Shown here: piece by piece, positions 1 to 9,060 of the stretch
How positions within the stretch are numbered: the first letter of the stretch is position 1
How the letters are laid out: each line of letters begins with the position of its first letter
NCBI GenBank assembly: GCA_007132495.1
Contig: SLOL01000025.1
Coordinates: 1 to 32,536, forward strand
Source of the DNA: Balneolales bacterium
Lineage (GTDB): Bacteria; Bacteroidota; Rhodothermia; Balneolales; Natronogracilivirgulaceae
Reading direction: 5' to 3'
DNA length: 32,536 nt
Made by a program: the position numbers and the translations under genes
Notes under the pieces: model-generated
Told to the model about the DNA's origin: nothing
Databases searched by the model: none
Seen by the model: only the letters and a program-made list of their open reading frames with translations

Positions 1-138
1 AATAAAGGATTAGTTTTCACGAGGCTGAGTTGAAAGTATTGTCAGGGCATGTGAATTTTATTAGTATCATCTATCATTCTGACAAAAACAGAACGGAACT
101 CAGGCTGAATCGGTTGCGTGATTTTTCATCAGTGGGTT

Positions 139-169
139 TTGTCAGCACCATAATTATTTATTATATAAG
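139..169 (+). promoter_or_regulatory. candidate promoter of nifJ
   Basis: TTGTCA at 139-144 matches five of six bases of the sigma-70 -35 box. It lies 17 nt before TATATA (162-167) and 19 nt before TATAAG (164-169), in an AT-rich stretch ending about 20 nt before the nifJ start. The heptamer TTGTCAG also occurs at 39-45, and its complement CTGACAA at 79-85, so the first bases may also hold an operator. This is a motif match only, and Bacteroidota-type promoters can look different. Confidence 0.35.
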
Positions 170-189
170 AACTTGTAAGGATTATTTAT

Positions 190-3100
190 ATGGAACGTCC
201 AATCGTAACTATTGATGCCAACGAAGCCGCTTCGTATGTCGCGCATCACCTTAACGAAGTAATTGCCATCTATCCCATTACACCCGCATCACCGATGGGG
301 GAACTTGCCGATTCGTGGTCTATGGCCGGTAAGAAAAACATATGGGGTACGATACCCGATGTCACTGAATTGCAGAGTGAAGGAGGAGCCGCTGCTGCTG
401 TTCATGGAGCACTGCAGTCCGGGGCATTATCAACAACATTTACCGCATCACAGGGATTGCTGCTCATGATGCCGAGTCTTTTCAAGATTGCCGGTGAGTT
501 GAGTCCCACGGTTATCCATGTGACGGCGCGAACGATTGCCTCTCATGCGCTTTCCATCTTCGGAGATCACAGTGATGTGATGGCCATGCGCATGACCGGT
601 ATGGCGATGTTGTGTTCCAACAGTGTGCAGGAGGCCATGGATATGGCCATGATCTCACACGCGGCGACGCTGGAGTCCCGCATTCCGTTCATCCACTTTT
701 TTGACGGATTCCGGACGTCGCACGAAGTGCAGAAGATCGAACAGCTGACGCTTGATGACATGCGGGAGATGATCGACGACGAGCATGTTTTTGCTCACCG
801 CACCCGGGCCCTGTCGCCCGACAATCCGGTCATTCGCGGAACGGCCCAGAATCCGGATGTCTTTTTCCAGGCCAGGGAAGCGTCCAACAGTTACTATAAC
901 AACTGTCCGGATATCGTGCAAAAGACGATGGACAAGTTTGCCGGCTTGACCGGACGGTCTTACAACCTGTTCGACTATCACGGACCCGAAGATGCCGAAC
1001 GGGTTGTTGTGTTGATGGGATCCGGTGCCGAGACGGCACATGAGACGGTGGACCACCTGAATGCCGCCGGTGAAAAGGTTGGTGTGCTCAAGGTCCGGCT
1101 GTACCGTCCGTTCAATGTCGAAGCTTTTGTTAAGGCACTGCCGGAAAGCGTTCACAGTCTGGCCGTACTTGATCGTACCAAGGAGCCGGGAAGCTCCGGT
1201 GATCCGCTCTACCAGGACGTGCTCACAGCGCTGCAGGAAAATCGCACAGAGGGTTTTCACAAATTCGCCGATGAGCCGCGGGTTATTGCCGGACGCTATG
1301 GACTTTCCTCCAAGGAATTCACGCCACCCATGGTCAAGACGGTATTTGATCAACTCAGGGAAGTGGCTCCGAAAAATCACTTTACCATTGGGATCAATGA
1401 CGATATCACCCATTCCAGCCTGCCCTGGCAGAACGGAATGTCCGGCAATGGTGCCGAACATAAAGCAAAATCGGAACAGTCCAACGCAAAAGAAACCTCC
1501 GGCAATAATGGCAAACTGTTTCAGGGACTGTTTTACGGGCTTGGAGCCGACGGCACTGTCAGTGCCAACAAAAACTCGATCAAAATTATAGGTGAGCATA
1601 CCGATTACTATGCCCAGGGATATTTTGTCTACGACTCCAAGAAGTCGGGATCCATGACGACCTCCCACCTGCGTTTCGGTCCCGATCCGATCCGGTCGGC
1701 CTATCTGATCGACAAGGCCGATTTTATCGCCTGCCATCAATTCCGTTTTGTTGAGCGGATGGATATGCTTCGCCATGCCCGTGACGGCGCTACATTCCTG
1801 CTGAACACCCAGTATGGTCCGGATGAACTGTGGGACCAGCTGCCTGACAAAGTGCAGAAACAGATTATTGACAAAAAACTTCGCGTCTTTGCCATTGACG
1901 GGTACAATGTCGCCCGGGAAAGCGGGATGGGCAACCGGATCAACACCGTAATGCAGGTCTGTTTCTTCGCCATCTCCGAGATCCTTCCGAAGGATGAGGC
2001 TATTGCCGCCATCAAGGATGCCATCATGAAAACATACGGAAAAAAAGGCGAAGCGGTGCTGAACAGTAATTATGCCGCTGTGGACAATGCCGTAGCGCAT
2101 CTGTTTGAACTGGAGGTCCCGGAAGAGGTGTCCACCGACAAGCAGATGCTGAAGCCGATAGCCGGTGAAAATCCTCCCGATTTCGTGGAAAATGTAATCA
2201 GTGAAATCATTGCCGGCGATGGTGACAACCTTCCGGTGAGCGCGTTTTCGGCCGACGGAACCTTTCCAACCGGAACGACCTGCTACGAAAAGCGGAACCT
2301 GGCTCATGAAATTCCGGTGCTGGATCCGGATGTATGCATCCAGTGCGGCAAGTGTATGATGGTATGTCCGCACTCGGTAATCCGTATGAAGGCCTACGAC
2401 GGCGAGTTGCTCGAAGATGCCCCACCGACTTTCAAATCGATGAAGGCCAAGGGACGTGAATGGTCGGATAATACCATGGTCAGCATTCAGGTTTCACCGG
2501 AAGATTGCACCGGTTGTGAGCTTTGTGTCGAAGTATGTCCGGCCAAAAACAAGAAAGAGGTCGGTCGCAAGGCCCTCAATATGGACAGGATTGAACCGCA
2601 TCTGGAGAATGAGCGGGAAAACTGGGATTTCTTCCTCAAGCTTCCCGAGGTCGATCGTACGCAGCTTAAGACCGGAACGGTGAAAGGGTCACAGTTTCTG
2701 CAGCCGCTCTTCGAATTTTCCGGAGCCTGCTCGGGTTGCGGTGAAACCCCATATGTCAAGTTGGTCACCCAGCTCTACGGGGACCGGCTGCTGATTGCCA
2801 ACGCCACCGGTTGTTCCTCCATATACGGCGGAAATCTGCCCACCACTCCGTATTCCAAAAATGCCGATGGGCTTGGCCCGGCATGGTCGAACTCCCTGTT
2901 TGAAGATACCGCCGAATTTGGACTCGGATTCCGGCTTACGGTCGACAAGCAGATCGAACAGGCGCGGCGTCTGCTCCGGGAAGTTGACGCGGGCGTTCCC
3001 GATAAACTGAAGGAGGAGATACTTGAAGCCGATCAGACGAACGAGCCCGGCGTTTTTGAACAGCGCAAGCGGGTAGCCGAACTGAAGAAATTACTTTCGG

Positions 3101-3840
3101 AAGCCAACGGAAGCTCGGGTGATAAAACCGTTCAGCAGCTGAAGACTCTGGCCGACTATCTCGTACGCAAGAGTATATGGGGCTTCGGTGGCGACGGATG
3201 GGCCTATGATATTGGTTATGGCGGACTGGATCATGTTCTGTCATCCGGACGCGACATTAACCTCCTGGTACTTGATACCGAGGTCTATTCCAATACCGGC
3301 GGTCAGCGTTCCAAGGCGACCCCCCTCGGATCGGTGGCCAAATTTGCTTCGGCCGGTAAAGCGACCCCCAAAAAAGATCTCGGTCTTTTGGCGGTATCCG
3401 GCGGAGGTGCCTATGTGGCACGTATTGCAATGGGTGCCAACGACACCCAGACCATCCGCGCCATCATGGAAGCCGAAGCGTATCCGGGTCCATCGGTAAT
3501 TATTGCATACAGTCACTGTATTGCCCATGGATACAACATGAAGTACGGTCTGGATCAGCAAAGGCTGGCGGTTGAGTCCGGTTACTGGCCGCTTTTCCGT
3601 TACAATCCGTTGCTTAGACATGAGGGTAAAAATCCGTTTATGCTCGACTCCAAACCTCCCAAAGTGTCGTTCAAGGATTACGCCTACAATGAAATTAGGT
3701 ATCTGATGCTTTCAAAATCGCATCCCGAAAAAGCGAAAGAGTTAATGAAAATGGCTCAGGATAACGTCCATGAACGCTGGCGCCAATACCAGGAGTTGGA
3801 AAAAATGTACGAGCCGAAGAAGGAGGAATCGGAAGATTAG
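190..3840 (+). CDS. nifJ: pyruvate:ferredoxin (flavodoxin) oxidoreductase
   Basis: This is a single-chain PFOR of 1216 residues, the usual length for the homodimeric form. It converts pyruvate and CoA to acetyl-CoA and CO2 in the cytoplasm and passes two electrons to ferredoxin or flavodoxin. The N-terminal pyruvate-binding motif YPITPASPMGELADSW is near residue 28. A ferredoxin-like domain has CIQCGKCMMVCP near 716 and CTGCELCVEVCP near 773. The third-cluster and thiamine domain begins with ACSGCGETPYVKL near 846, carries the thiamine-diphosphate motif GDGWAYDIGYGG near 1001 and TEVYSNTGGQ, and the expected late cysteine is in YSHCIAHGYNM near 1109. All cluster cysteines appear to be present. 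The sequence taagg lies about 10 nt before the ATG. The next gene is a DHOD-like flavoprotein, a familiar partner of nifJ in several phyla. Confidence 0.97.
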   Translation: MERPIVTIDANEAASYVAHHLNEVIAIYPITPASPMGELADSWSMAGKKNIWGTIPDVTELQSEGGAAAAVHGALQSGALSTTFTASQGLLLMMPSLFKIAGELSPTVIHVTARTIASHALSIFGDHSDVMAMRMTGMAMLCSNSVQEAMDMAMISHAATLESRIPFIHFFDGFRTSHEVQKIEQLTLDDMREMIDDEHVFAHRTRALSPDNPVIRGTAQNPDVFFQAREASNSYYNNCPDIVQKTMDKFAGLTGRSYNLFDYHGPEDAERVVVLMGSGAETAHETVDHLNAAGEKVGVLKVRLYRPFNVEAFVKALPESVHSLAVLDRTKEPGSSGDPLYQDVLTALQENRTEGFHKFADEPRVIAGRYGLSSKEFTPPMVKTVFDQLREVAPKNHFTIGINDDITHSSLPWQNGMSGNGAEHKAKSEQSNAKETSGNNGKLFQGLFYGLGADGTVSANKNSIKIIGEHTDYYAQGYFVYDSKKSGSMTTSHLRFGPDPIRSAYLIDKADFIACHQFRFVERMDMLRHARDGATFLLNTQYGPDELWDQLPDKVQKQIIDKKLRVFAIDGYNVARESGMGNRINTVMQVCFFAISEILPKDEAIAAIKDAIMKTYGKKGEAVLNSNYAAVDNAVAHLFELEVPEEVSTDKQMLKPIAGENPPDFVENVISEIIAGDGDNLPVSAFSADGTFPTGTTCYEKRNLAHEIPVLDPDVCIQCGKCMMVCPHSVIRMKAYDGELLEDAPPTFKSMKAKGREWSDNTMVSIQVSPEDCTGCELCVEVCPAKNKKEVGRKALNMDRIEPHLENERENWDFFLKLPEVDRTQLKTGTVKGSQFLQPLFEFSGACSGCGETPYVKLVTQLYGDRLLIANATGCSSIYGGNLPTTPYSKNADGLGPAWSNSLFEDTAEFGLGFRLTVDKQIEQARRLLREVDAGVPDKLKEEILEADQTNEPGVFEQRKRVAELKKLLSEANGSSGDKTVQQLKTLADYLVRKSIWGFGGDGWAYDIGYGGLDHVLSSGRDINLLVLDTEVYSNTGGQRSKATPLGSVAKFASAGKATPKKDLGLLAVSGGGAYVARIAMGANDTQTIRAIMEAEAYPGPSVIIAYSHCIAHGYNMKYGLDQQRLAVESGYWPLFRYNPLLRHEGKNPFMLDSKPPKVSFKDYAYNEIRYLMLSKSHPEKAKELMKMAQDNVHERWRQYQELEKMYEPKKEESED

Positions 3841-3994
3841 GAGATGCGGTCGGTTAAGCCGGTGGACTTCTGTCGGCCTGACCGGCCCGTCTGTTACCTG
3901 AAAACGGTGGCGAAAGTTCCGGAAGATCTTTCAACTGCACGAAATTATTGGAGAAAAAAAATATTTCAAACTATTACCTATAAATACCGGGATT

Positions 3995-5002
3995 ATGAAT
4001 CTGGAAACAAAATACTTGGGATTAACGCTGAAAAATCCACTGGTTCCATCGGCATCACCGCTCAGCAGCGATGTGGCCATGGTTAAACGGCTGGAAGATT
4101 GCGGGGCCTCGGCGGTGGTGATGTACTCGCTGTTTGAGGAGCAGATCACCAGAGAAAACCGTGCGCTGGACCATTTCATGAATGTCTCGTCGGAAAGCTA
4201 TGCCGAGGCGCTCAACTATCTGCCGGAACCGGAACAATACCACAATCTGGAGGCTGAGGAGTATCTGGATCAGCTCCGGACGCTCAAGGACGCTGTTGAT
4301 ATTCCGGTGATCGGAAGCCTGAACGGCGCTTCCAAAGGCGGATGGATGGATTATGCAAAGAAAATGGAAGAAGCCGGTGCCGATGCGATCGAACTCAACG
4401 TCTATTATGTGGCCGCTCATCCGGAAATGACCTCCGAACAGGTTGAGCAGATGTATATAGATGACCTGAAAGCGGTCAAGGAGTCGGTTTCGATACCGGT
4501 CTCCATGAAACTCGGACCCTATTTCAGTGCTTTCGGAAATATGGCCCGGCGACTGGAAGCGTCCGGGGCCGACGGCCTGGTCCTGTTCAACCGCTTCTAT
4601 CAGCCGGATATCGATCTGGAGACGAAAGAGGTCGCCCCCACATTGGAGCTGAGCAACTCGTTTGAAAAGCGATTGCCATTGCGATGGATAGCCATACTGC
4701 GGCCCCATCTGAAATGCAGTCTGGCGGCGACCACCGGCATCCATTCAGCCGAAGATGTGATTAAAATGATCCTGGTCGGTGCCGATGTCACCATGATGGC
4801 CTCAGTACTGCTTCGGGAAGGAAGCGGCAAGCTCGATAATATCGTCAATGACATGAAAATCTGGATGGAAGAGAACGAATATGAATCGGTGGACGAAATG
4901 AAGGGCGCCATGAGCTCGGCATCGGTCGGCGATGCATCCACCTTCGAAAGAGCCAATTACATCCGTATTCTTCAAAGTTACAACACGGATAATCTGGGCT
5001 GA
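3995..5002 (+). CDS. dihydroorotate dehydrogenase-like flavoprotein
   Basis: This 335-residue TIM barrel belongs to the DHOD-like family often found beside nifJ. The N-terminus (MNLETKYLGLTLKNPLVPSA) and the glycine-rich IPVIGSLNGASKGGW segment are typical FMN-barrel features, followed by PVSMKLGPYF and a phosphate-binding-like ADVTMMASVLL near the end. True dehydrogenases carry an N-x-S-C-P-N motif for substrate after the fourth strand. Here the matching place, near residues 133-141, reads ELNVYYVAA, so dihydroorotate oxidation is doubtful. It starts 154 nt after nifJ on the same strand and no clear terminator lies between, so the two may be co-transcribed. The substrate is unknown. A pyrD label would probably be wrong. 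Confidence 0.85.
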   Translation: MNLETKYLGLTLKNPLVPSASPLSSDVAMVKRLEDCGASAVVMYSLFEEQITRENRALDHFMNVSSESYAEALNYLPEPEQYHNLEAEEYLDQLRTLKDAVDIPVIGSLNGASKGGWMDYAKKMEEAGADAIELNVYYVAAHPEMTSEQVEQMYIDDLKAVKESVSIPVSMKLGPYFSAFGNMARRLEASGADGLVLFNRFYQPDIDLETKEVAPTLELSNSFEKRLPLRWIAILRPHLKCSLAATTGIHSAEDVIKMILVGADVTMMASVLLREGSGKLDNIVNDMKIWMEENEYESVDEMKGAMSSASVGDASTFERANYIRILQSYNTDNLG

Positions 5003-5019
5003 ATCTTCCCGGTTTTTTT
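4994..5019 (+). terminator. probable rho-independent terminator after the DHOD-like gene
   Basis: CTGGG at 4994-4998 can pair with CCCGG at 5008-5012 (one G-U pair, 9-nt loop), followed by seven T and a further T-rich stretch. The stem overlaps the stop codon. It would separate the nifJ unit from the nuo operon. The stem is short, hence the moderate score. Confidence 0.45.
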
Positions 5020-5036
5020 ATTATTTTTCTTACCGC

Positions 5037-5042
5037 TATAAT
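5037..5042 (+). promoter_or_regulatory. candidate -10 box for the nuo operon
   Basis: A perfect TATAAT sits 27 nt before the nuoA start, just after the putative terminator. No good -35 box is seen; only a T-run occupies that position. It is a plausible but weakly supported promoter for nuoA-N. Confidence 0.3.
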
Positions 5043-5068
5043 ATTATTACCACTAAACATGGCGCTTT

Positions 5069-5602
5069 ATGCTTGCTGATTATGGGTTTGTGCTGTTATT
5101 TGTAGTCAATGGAGTCGTATTTGCAGGAATAACTTTGCTGGTCGCGTGGATGCTGCGTCCGAATCGCCCCAGTCCCGGGAAACTGTCCACCTATGAGTGT
5201 GGTGAAGACCCTGTCGGATCCGCCCGGATCCAGTTCAACAACCGTTTTTATGTCATCGCTTTGATGTTCCTCATCTTTGAGGTAGAGGTGGTGCTGCTGT
5301 TTCCATGGGCCACGGTCTTTCAGGGTATGGGGTGGTATGCTTTCTGGGCCATGTTCGTCTTCGTTTCGCTCATTTTCGTCGGGTTTCTCTATGAACTGGG
5401 AAAGGGAGACCTGCAGTGGGATAAACCACAGCCGATGGTTCCCCGCTATGTGGAAGGAGTCGGTGTTGTTCCGCATGACTGGCAGGAGGCGGTGGCAACC
5501 AACGGCAACGGGGCGCCCCAGGTCTCACCGGACGCTAAGGAAGCAGACGGTGCAGCCGGAACGATACAATCTGCCGGACGTTCGGGAACGGACGATGATT
5601 AA
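5069..5602 (+). CDS. nuoA: NADH-quinone oxidoreductase subunit A
   Basis: NuoA is a small membrane subunit at the junction of the peripheral and membrane arms of complex I. Three hydrophobic helices are visible (about residues 5-28, 63-83 and 88-110). The family motif STYECGEDPVGSA lies near 40-52, followed by FNNRFYVIALMFLIFEVEV. At 177 residues it is longer than the usual 120-145, because of a polar, probably disordered tail of about 45 residues rich in G, A, D and S. The upstream ATG at 5059 runs into a stop after six codons, so 5069 is the start. First gene of the nuo operon; nuoB follows after 54 nt. Confidence 0.93.
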   Translation: MLADYGFVLLFVVNGVVFAGITLLVAWMLRPNRPSPGKLSTYECGEDPVGSARIQFNNRFYVIALMFLIFEVEVVLLFPWATVFQGMGWYAFWAMFVFVSLIFVGFLYELGKGDLQWDKPQPMVPRYVEGVGVVPHDWQEAVATNGNGAPQVSPDAKEADGAAGTIQSAGRSGTDDD

Positions 5603-5656
5603 CGGGCACTGTTCAGGCACCGTTTATAAAAAATTAATATTTGTAATACATCACTT

Positions 5657-6283
5657 ATGGGTTTTCTCGACACGCAATACAAAGACAGCAATATCATTGT
5701 TGTTTCGCTGGAAAAAGCGTTGAACTGGGCCAGGAAATCATCACTCTGGTATATGCAGTTCGGTCTCGCGTGCTGTGCTATCGAAATGATGGCGACTGCC
5801 GCATCGCGCTATGACTTTGACCGCTTTGGAATTATCCCCCGGTCTTCTCCCCGCCAGGCTGATGTCATGATCGTGGCCGGTACGGTCACTCTTAAAATGG
5901 CAACACGCATCCAGCGGCTCTATGAGCAGATGTCGGAACCGCGTTATGTGATCAGCATGGGCTCCTGCTCAAACTGCGGCGGTCCCTACTGGGAACACGG
6001 TTACCATGTGCTCAAAGGGGTGGACCGGGTGGTTCCGGTGGATGTCTATGTGCCGGGGTGTCCGCCAAGACCCGAAGCACTGCTCCAGGGCTTCCTCCAT
6101 CTGCAGAAAAAAATTATGAACGAGAGCCTGGTGGAAGGGGTGGATCCGACCAAAGCGGTGGTCATTGAGGATCAGGGCGGAGAGAACGTCGAGATTAAAA
6201 ATGTCGATGAGACCGAAGAGCACAAAAAAGCACAAATCGAGTTTCCGCAGCAGGATGCACATCGTAAAAAGTCGGGGTCGTGA
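5657..6283 (+). CDS. nuoB: NADH-quinone oxidoreductase subunit B
   Basis: NuoB carries the N2 [4Fe-4S] cluster that delivers electrons to quinone. All four ligands are visible: the tandem pair C39-C40 in [12 protein letters not shown]104 in [13 protein letters not shown] and C135 in [15 protein letters not shown]. The 208-residue protein continues after the conserved core (about residue 155) with a charged tail of about 50 residues rich in E, K, Q and D, which the common family members lack. Its stop codon overlaps the next start in TGATG at 6281-6285, so nuoC is probably translationally coupled. Confidence 0.96.
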   Translation: MGFLDTQYKDSNIIVVSLEKALNWARKSSLWYMQFGLACCAIEMMATAASRYDFDRFGIIPRSSPRQADVMIVAGTVTLKMATRIQRLYEQMSEPRYVISMGSCSNCGGPYWEHGYHVLKGVDRVVPVDVYVPGCPPRPEALLQGFLHLQKKIMNESLVEGVDPTKAVVIEDQGGENVEIKNVDETEEHKKAQIEFPQQDAHRKKSGS

Positions 6284-6768
6284 TGAAGAGTACCGAAGAG
6301 ATACACAAGCTGTTGGTTGATCAGTTTGGCGAAGAGACGCTTGAATACAAGCCCGATGAAAAGGTGGATCCCTGGATCGTGGTTGCCGCCGGCAAGATTC
6401 AGGAAGTGGCGAAATTCTTGCGCGACGAAACCGGTCTGCGGTTCGACTCCCTGATGTGCCTCAGTGGAGTGCATTACGAGAAGGAGGAGCAGCTTGGAGT
6501 GACCTATCACCTGGCCTCGACCTCCGAAAAGCACAAACTGACATTGAAGGTACTTATGCCGCAGGAGGATGCGCAAGTTCAAAGCGTCGAGCAGATCTGG
6601 AAGACCGCCGACTGGCACGAACGCGAAGCCTTCGACATGTTCGGCATCCGTTTTGAAGGACACCCCGATCACCGGCGCATTTTGTGTCCGGACGACTGGG
6701 AAGGGTATCCGTTGCGCAAGGATTATAAAGTACAGGAGTTTTATCGCGGAATGAAAGTAGAATATTAG
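6283..6768 (+). CDS. nuoC: NADH-quinone oxidoreductase subunit C
   Basis: NuoC is the 30-kDa subunit of the connecting module, here a separate protein and not a NuoCD fusion. The family signature is clear near the C-terminus: [19 protein letters not shown], then [19 protein letters not shown] chose the ATG at 6283 (161 residues), which shares one base with the nuoB stop. A GTG at 6280 would add one residue and is also possible. nuoD follows after 22 nt. Confidence 0.94.
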   Translation: MKSTEEIHKLLVDQFGEETLEYKPDEKVDPWIVVAAGKIQEVAKFLRDETGLRFDSLMCLSGVHYEKEEQLGVTYHLASTSEKHKLTLKVLMPQEDAQVQSVEQIWKTADWHEREAFDMFGIRFEGHPDHRRILCPDDWEGYPLRKDYKVQEFYRGMKVEY

Positions 6769-6790
6769 AACCGGATTCAGAAAATCACAC

Positions 6791-7972
6791 ATGACCACAG
6801 TGAAAGAAAAAAGCCCTGAAGTATCCGTAACACCACCGGTGGATGCCGGTAACGGGCTCAAGACCCAGGAGATGGTCGTCAATATGGGTCCGCAGCACCC
6901 CTCGACACATGGAGTGCTCCGGGTGCAGCTGACGCTGAATGGCGAGATTGTCGTCAAAGCCGTTCCCCACATCGGATATCTGCATCGCTGCTTTGAAAAG
7001 CACAGTGAAGAGATGGACGACTATACCAAGGTCATTCCGTATGTAGACCGGATGGACTATGTCGCCGCCATGAGTAACGAGCTGGGATATGCCATTGCCA
7101 TGGAGCGTATGATGGATATTCAGGTGAACGACCGGGTGGAATATATCCGGGTCATAATGGCCGAGTTGCAGCGAATCGCAAGCCACCTGCTGGCGGTCGG
7201 CACATTTGGACTCGACATCGGCGCTTTCACCCCGTTTCTCCACTGCTTCATCGAACGGGAGAAGATTCTCGATATCTTTGAAAAGGCCAGCGGTGCCCGT
7301 CTGTTGTATAACTACATCTGGGTGGGCGGACTCATGAATGATGTGCCGGCCGATTTCAAAAAGGATACGGCCGCCTTTATCAAGTCGTTCCGCCCGCAGA
7401 TCAAAGAACTAAACGATCTGTTATCCGATAACAAGATCTTTGTCGAGCGAACCGCCAATGTCGGGGTACTGCCGGAGAAAGTGGCGATCAATTACGGCGT
7501 CTCCGGGCCCAGTTTGCGCGGTTCCGGAGTGAAGTGGGATCTGCGACGAGACGACCCTTACTCCATCTACGACCGGTTCGATTTTGATGTGATCGTCGGG
7601 GAAGGCCGGATGGGCACGGTCGGCGACTGCTGGGACCGGTATATCGTCCGTGTCTGGGAGATGGAAGAGAGCCTGAAGATCATCGAGCAGGCCCTGGATC
7701 AGATGCCGGACGAAGGTGATGTGCATGAGGCGGTACCCAAGAAAATCCGGCCGCCTGCAGCCGAAATCTACTGCCGCACCGAAACACCGCGCGGCGAGCT
7801 TGGCTACTATATCATCAGCAACAAGAAAACATCCCCGTACCGGGTCAAGGCCCGGGCTCCCAGTTTTGTGAATTTAAGCGTATTACCCGCTATCTCCGTC
7901 GGTGCCATGGTGGCCGATATGGTGGCGATTATTGGAAGTGTTGATATTGTACTTGGCGAAGTGGACCGTTAA
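6791..7972 (+). CDS. nuoD: NADH-quinone oxidoreductase subunit D
   Basis: NuoD is the 49-kDa subunit, related to the large subunit of NiFe hydrogenases, and forms much of the quinone pocket. It opens the core with [17 protein letters not shown] near residue 30, followed by [33 protein letters not shown] and [19 protein letters not shown], and closes with VLGEVDR at the C-terminus. The first 28 residues are a polar extension; a start at the ATG of MVVNM would give the short form. The next gene is nuoH after 36 nt, so nuoE, nuoF and nuoG are missing from their usual place. Confidence 0.96.
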   Translation: MTTVKEKSPEVSVTPPVDAGNGLKTQEMVVNMGPQHPSTHGVLRVQLTLNGEIVVKAVPHIGYLHRCFEKHSEEMDDYTKVIPYVDRMDYVAAMSNELGYAIAMERMMDIQVNDRVEYIRVIMAELQRIASHLLAVGTFGLDIGAFTPFLHCFIEREKILDIFEKASGARLLYNYIWVGGLMNDVPADFKKDTAAFIKSFRPQIKELNDLLSDNKIFVERTANVGVLPEKVAINYGVSGPSLRGSGVKWDLRRDDPYSIYDRFDFDVIVGEGRMGTVGDCWDRYIVRVWEMEESLKIIEQALDQMPDEGDVHEAVPKKIRPPAAEIYCRTETPRGELGYYIISNKKTSPYRVKARAPSFVNLSVLPAISVGAMVADMVAIIGSVDIVLGEVDR

Positions 7973-8008
7973 CAGCAAGGCCTTCGCCCATAAAATTATT
8001 TGAAAATT

Positions 8009-9043
8009 ATGCTGGAATTTCTGGAAAGCGTTATGCCGGCCGGTCCGATGGCCGTCTTTGTATTTTCCATCATCCCGTTGATGATCATACTGTTATACGC
8101 TCTTTTCGCCATCTGGATGGAGCGTAAAGTGGCCGGGCATATACAGGATCGTTTGGGTCCGATGCGTGTCGGCGGCTGGCACGGCTGGGCGCAGACCATC
8201 GCCGATTTGCTCAAGATGATCCAAAAGGAGGATATCGTCCCGGCCAAAGCGGACCGGTTTTTCTTCAAAATGGCGCCGTTTATTGCTTTTGGCGCCTCCT
8301 ACGGCGCCTTTGTGGCCATACCGCTGAGCAGCGGCTATATCGGAAGCATGATCGACGTCGGTGTGTTCTATATCGTCGCCATCACCTCGCTGCTCTCCAT
8401 CAGCATCATCATGGCCGGTTGGGCTTCCAACAATAAATGGTCGCTGCTCGGAGCGATGCGGACCGCTGCGCAGACGGTCAGCTACGAAGTGCCGACCATC
8501 GCCACAATCCTGTCGGTGGTTCTGGTCACCGGCACCCTGAACCTGATGGAAGTTACCGAATTGCAGTCCGGCAACAGTTTTCTCGGTTTTCTGCCGAACT
8601 GGATGATCTTCCACAGTCCGTTTATGGTGATCGCGTTTGTGATCTTTTTCGTCGCCGTACTCGCAGAATCACACCGGGTGCCGTTTGACCTTCCGGAGTC
8701 GGAATCCGAGCTGGTCGGTGGGTACCAGACCGAATACTCCGGCATGCGCTGGGGCCTCTTCATGCTCACCGAATATGCCGATATGCTGTTGCTGTCGCTG
8801 GTTACCGTTACGCTCTTTTTCGGTGGATGGAACAGTCCGTTCGGCCCGTTCCTGGACGGCCCGTTCTGGGGGGCATTCTGGATGCTGCTCAAAGGCATGA
8901 TCGTGGTTTTTGTGATGATGTGGCTGCGCTGGACACTCCCGCGGTTGCGTGTAGACCAGTTGATGAATCTCTGCTGGAAATACCTGATTCCGCTGTCGTT
9001 TGTGAATCTGGTGCTGATTGCGCTTTGGGAAATGATTTTTTAA
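8009..9043 (+). CDS. nuoH: NADH-quinone oxidoreductase subunit H
   Basis: NuoH is the membrane subunit that completes the quinone channel. About eight hydrophobic helices are visible, with the family motifs WMERKVAGHIQDRLGPMRVG, ADLLKMIQKEDIVPAKAD and ESHRVPFDLPESESELVGGY (the acidic loop), ending in LRWTLPRLRVDQLM. I chose the ATG at 8009. A TTG at 8000 in frame would add three residues; neither has a clear ribosome site. Length 344, close to the family norm. nuoI follows after 17 nt. Confidence 0.95.
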   Translation: MLEFLESVMPAGPMAVFVFSIIPLMIILLYALFAIWMERKVAGHIQDRLGPMRVGGWHGWAQTIADLLKMIQKEDIVPAKADRFFFKMAPFIAFGASYGAFVAIPLSSGYIGSMIDVGVFYIVAITSLLSISIIMAGWASNNKWSLLGAMRTAAQTVSYEVPTIATILSVVLVTGTLNLMEVTELQSGNSFLGFLPNWMIFHSPFMVIAFVIFFVAVLAESHRVPFDLPESESELVGGYQTEYSGMRWGLFMLTEYADMLLLSLVTVTLFFGGWNSPFGPFLDGPFWGAFWMLLKGMIVVFVMMWLRWTLPRLRVDQLMNLCWKYLIPLSFVNLVLIALWEMIF

Positions 9044-9060
9044 TGAGTTGAGGTAGCATT

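Noticed and set aside
30-215. 61-codon plus-strand ORF before nifJ
   Set aside because: It begins with TTG, has no ribosome site, overlaps the nifJ start and its peptide shows no recognisable pattern. The region looks like a promoter.
655-2373. 572-codon ORF antisense to nifJ
   Set aside because: It lies wholly inside nifJ, has a composition typical of a reversed GC-rich gene, and shows no domain or ribosome site. All PFOR motifs are on the plus strand.
3844-4086. 80-codon ORF between nifJ and the DHOD-like gene
   Set aside because: It runs into the DHOD-like gene in another frame, and its peptide has no recognisable pattern.
8000-8008. TTG start for nuoH
   Set aside because: The ATG at 8009 is in frame, the extra three residues are not family-typical, and no ribosome site favours the TTG.
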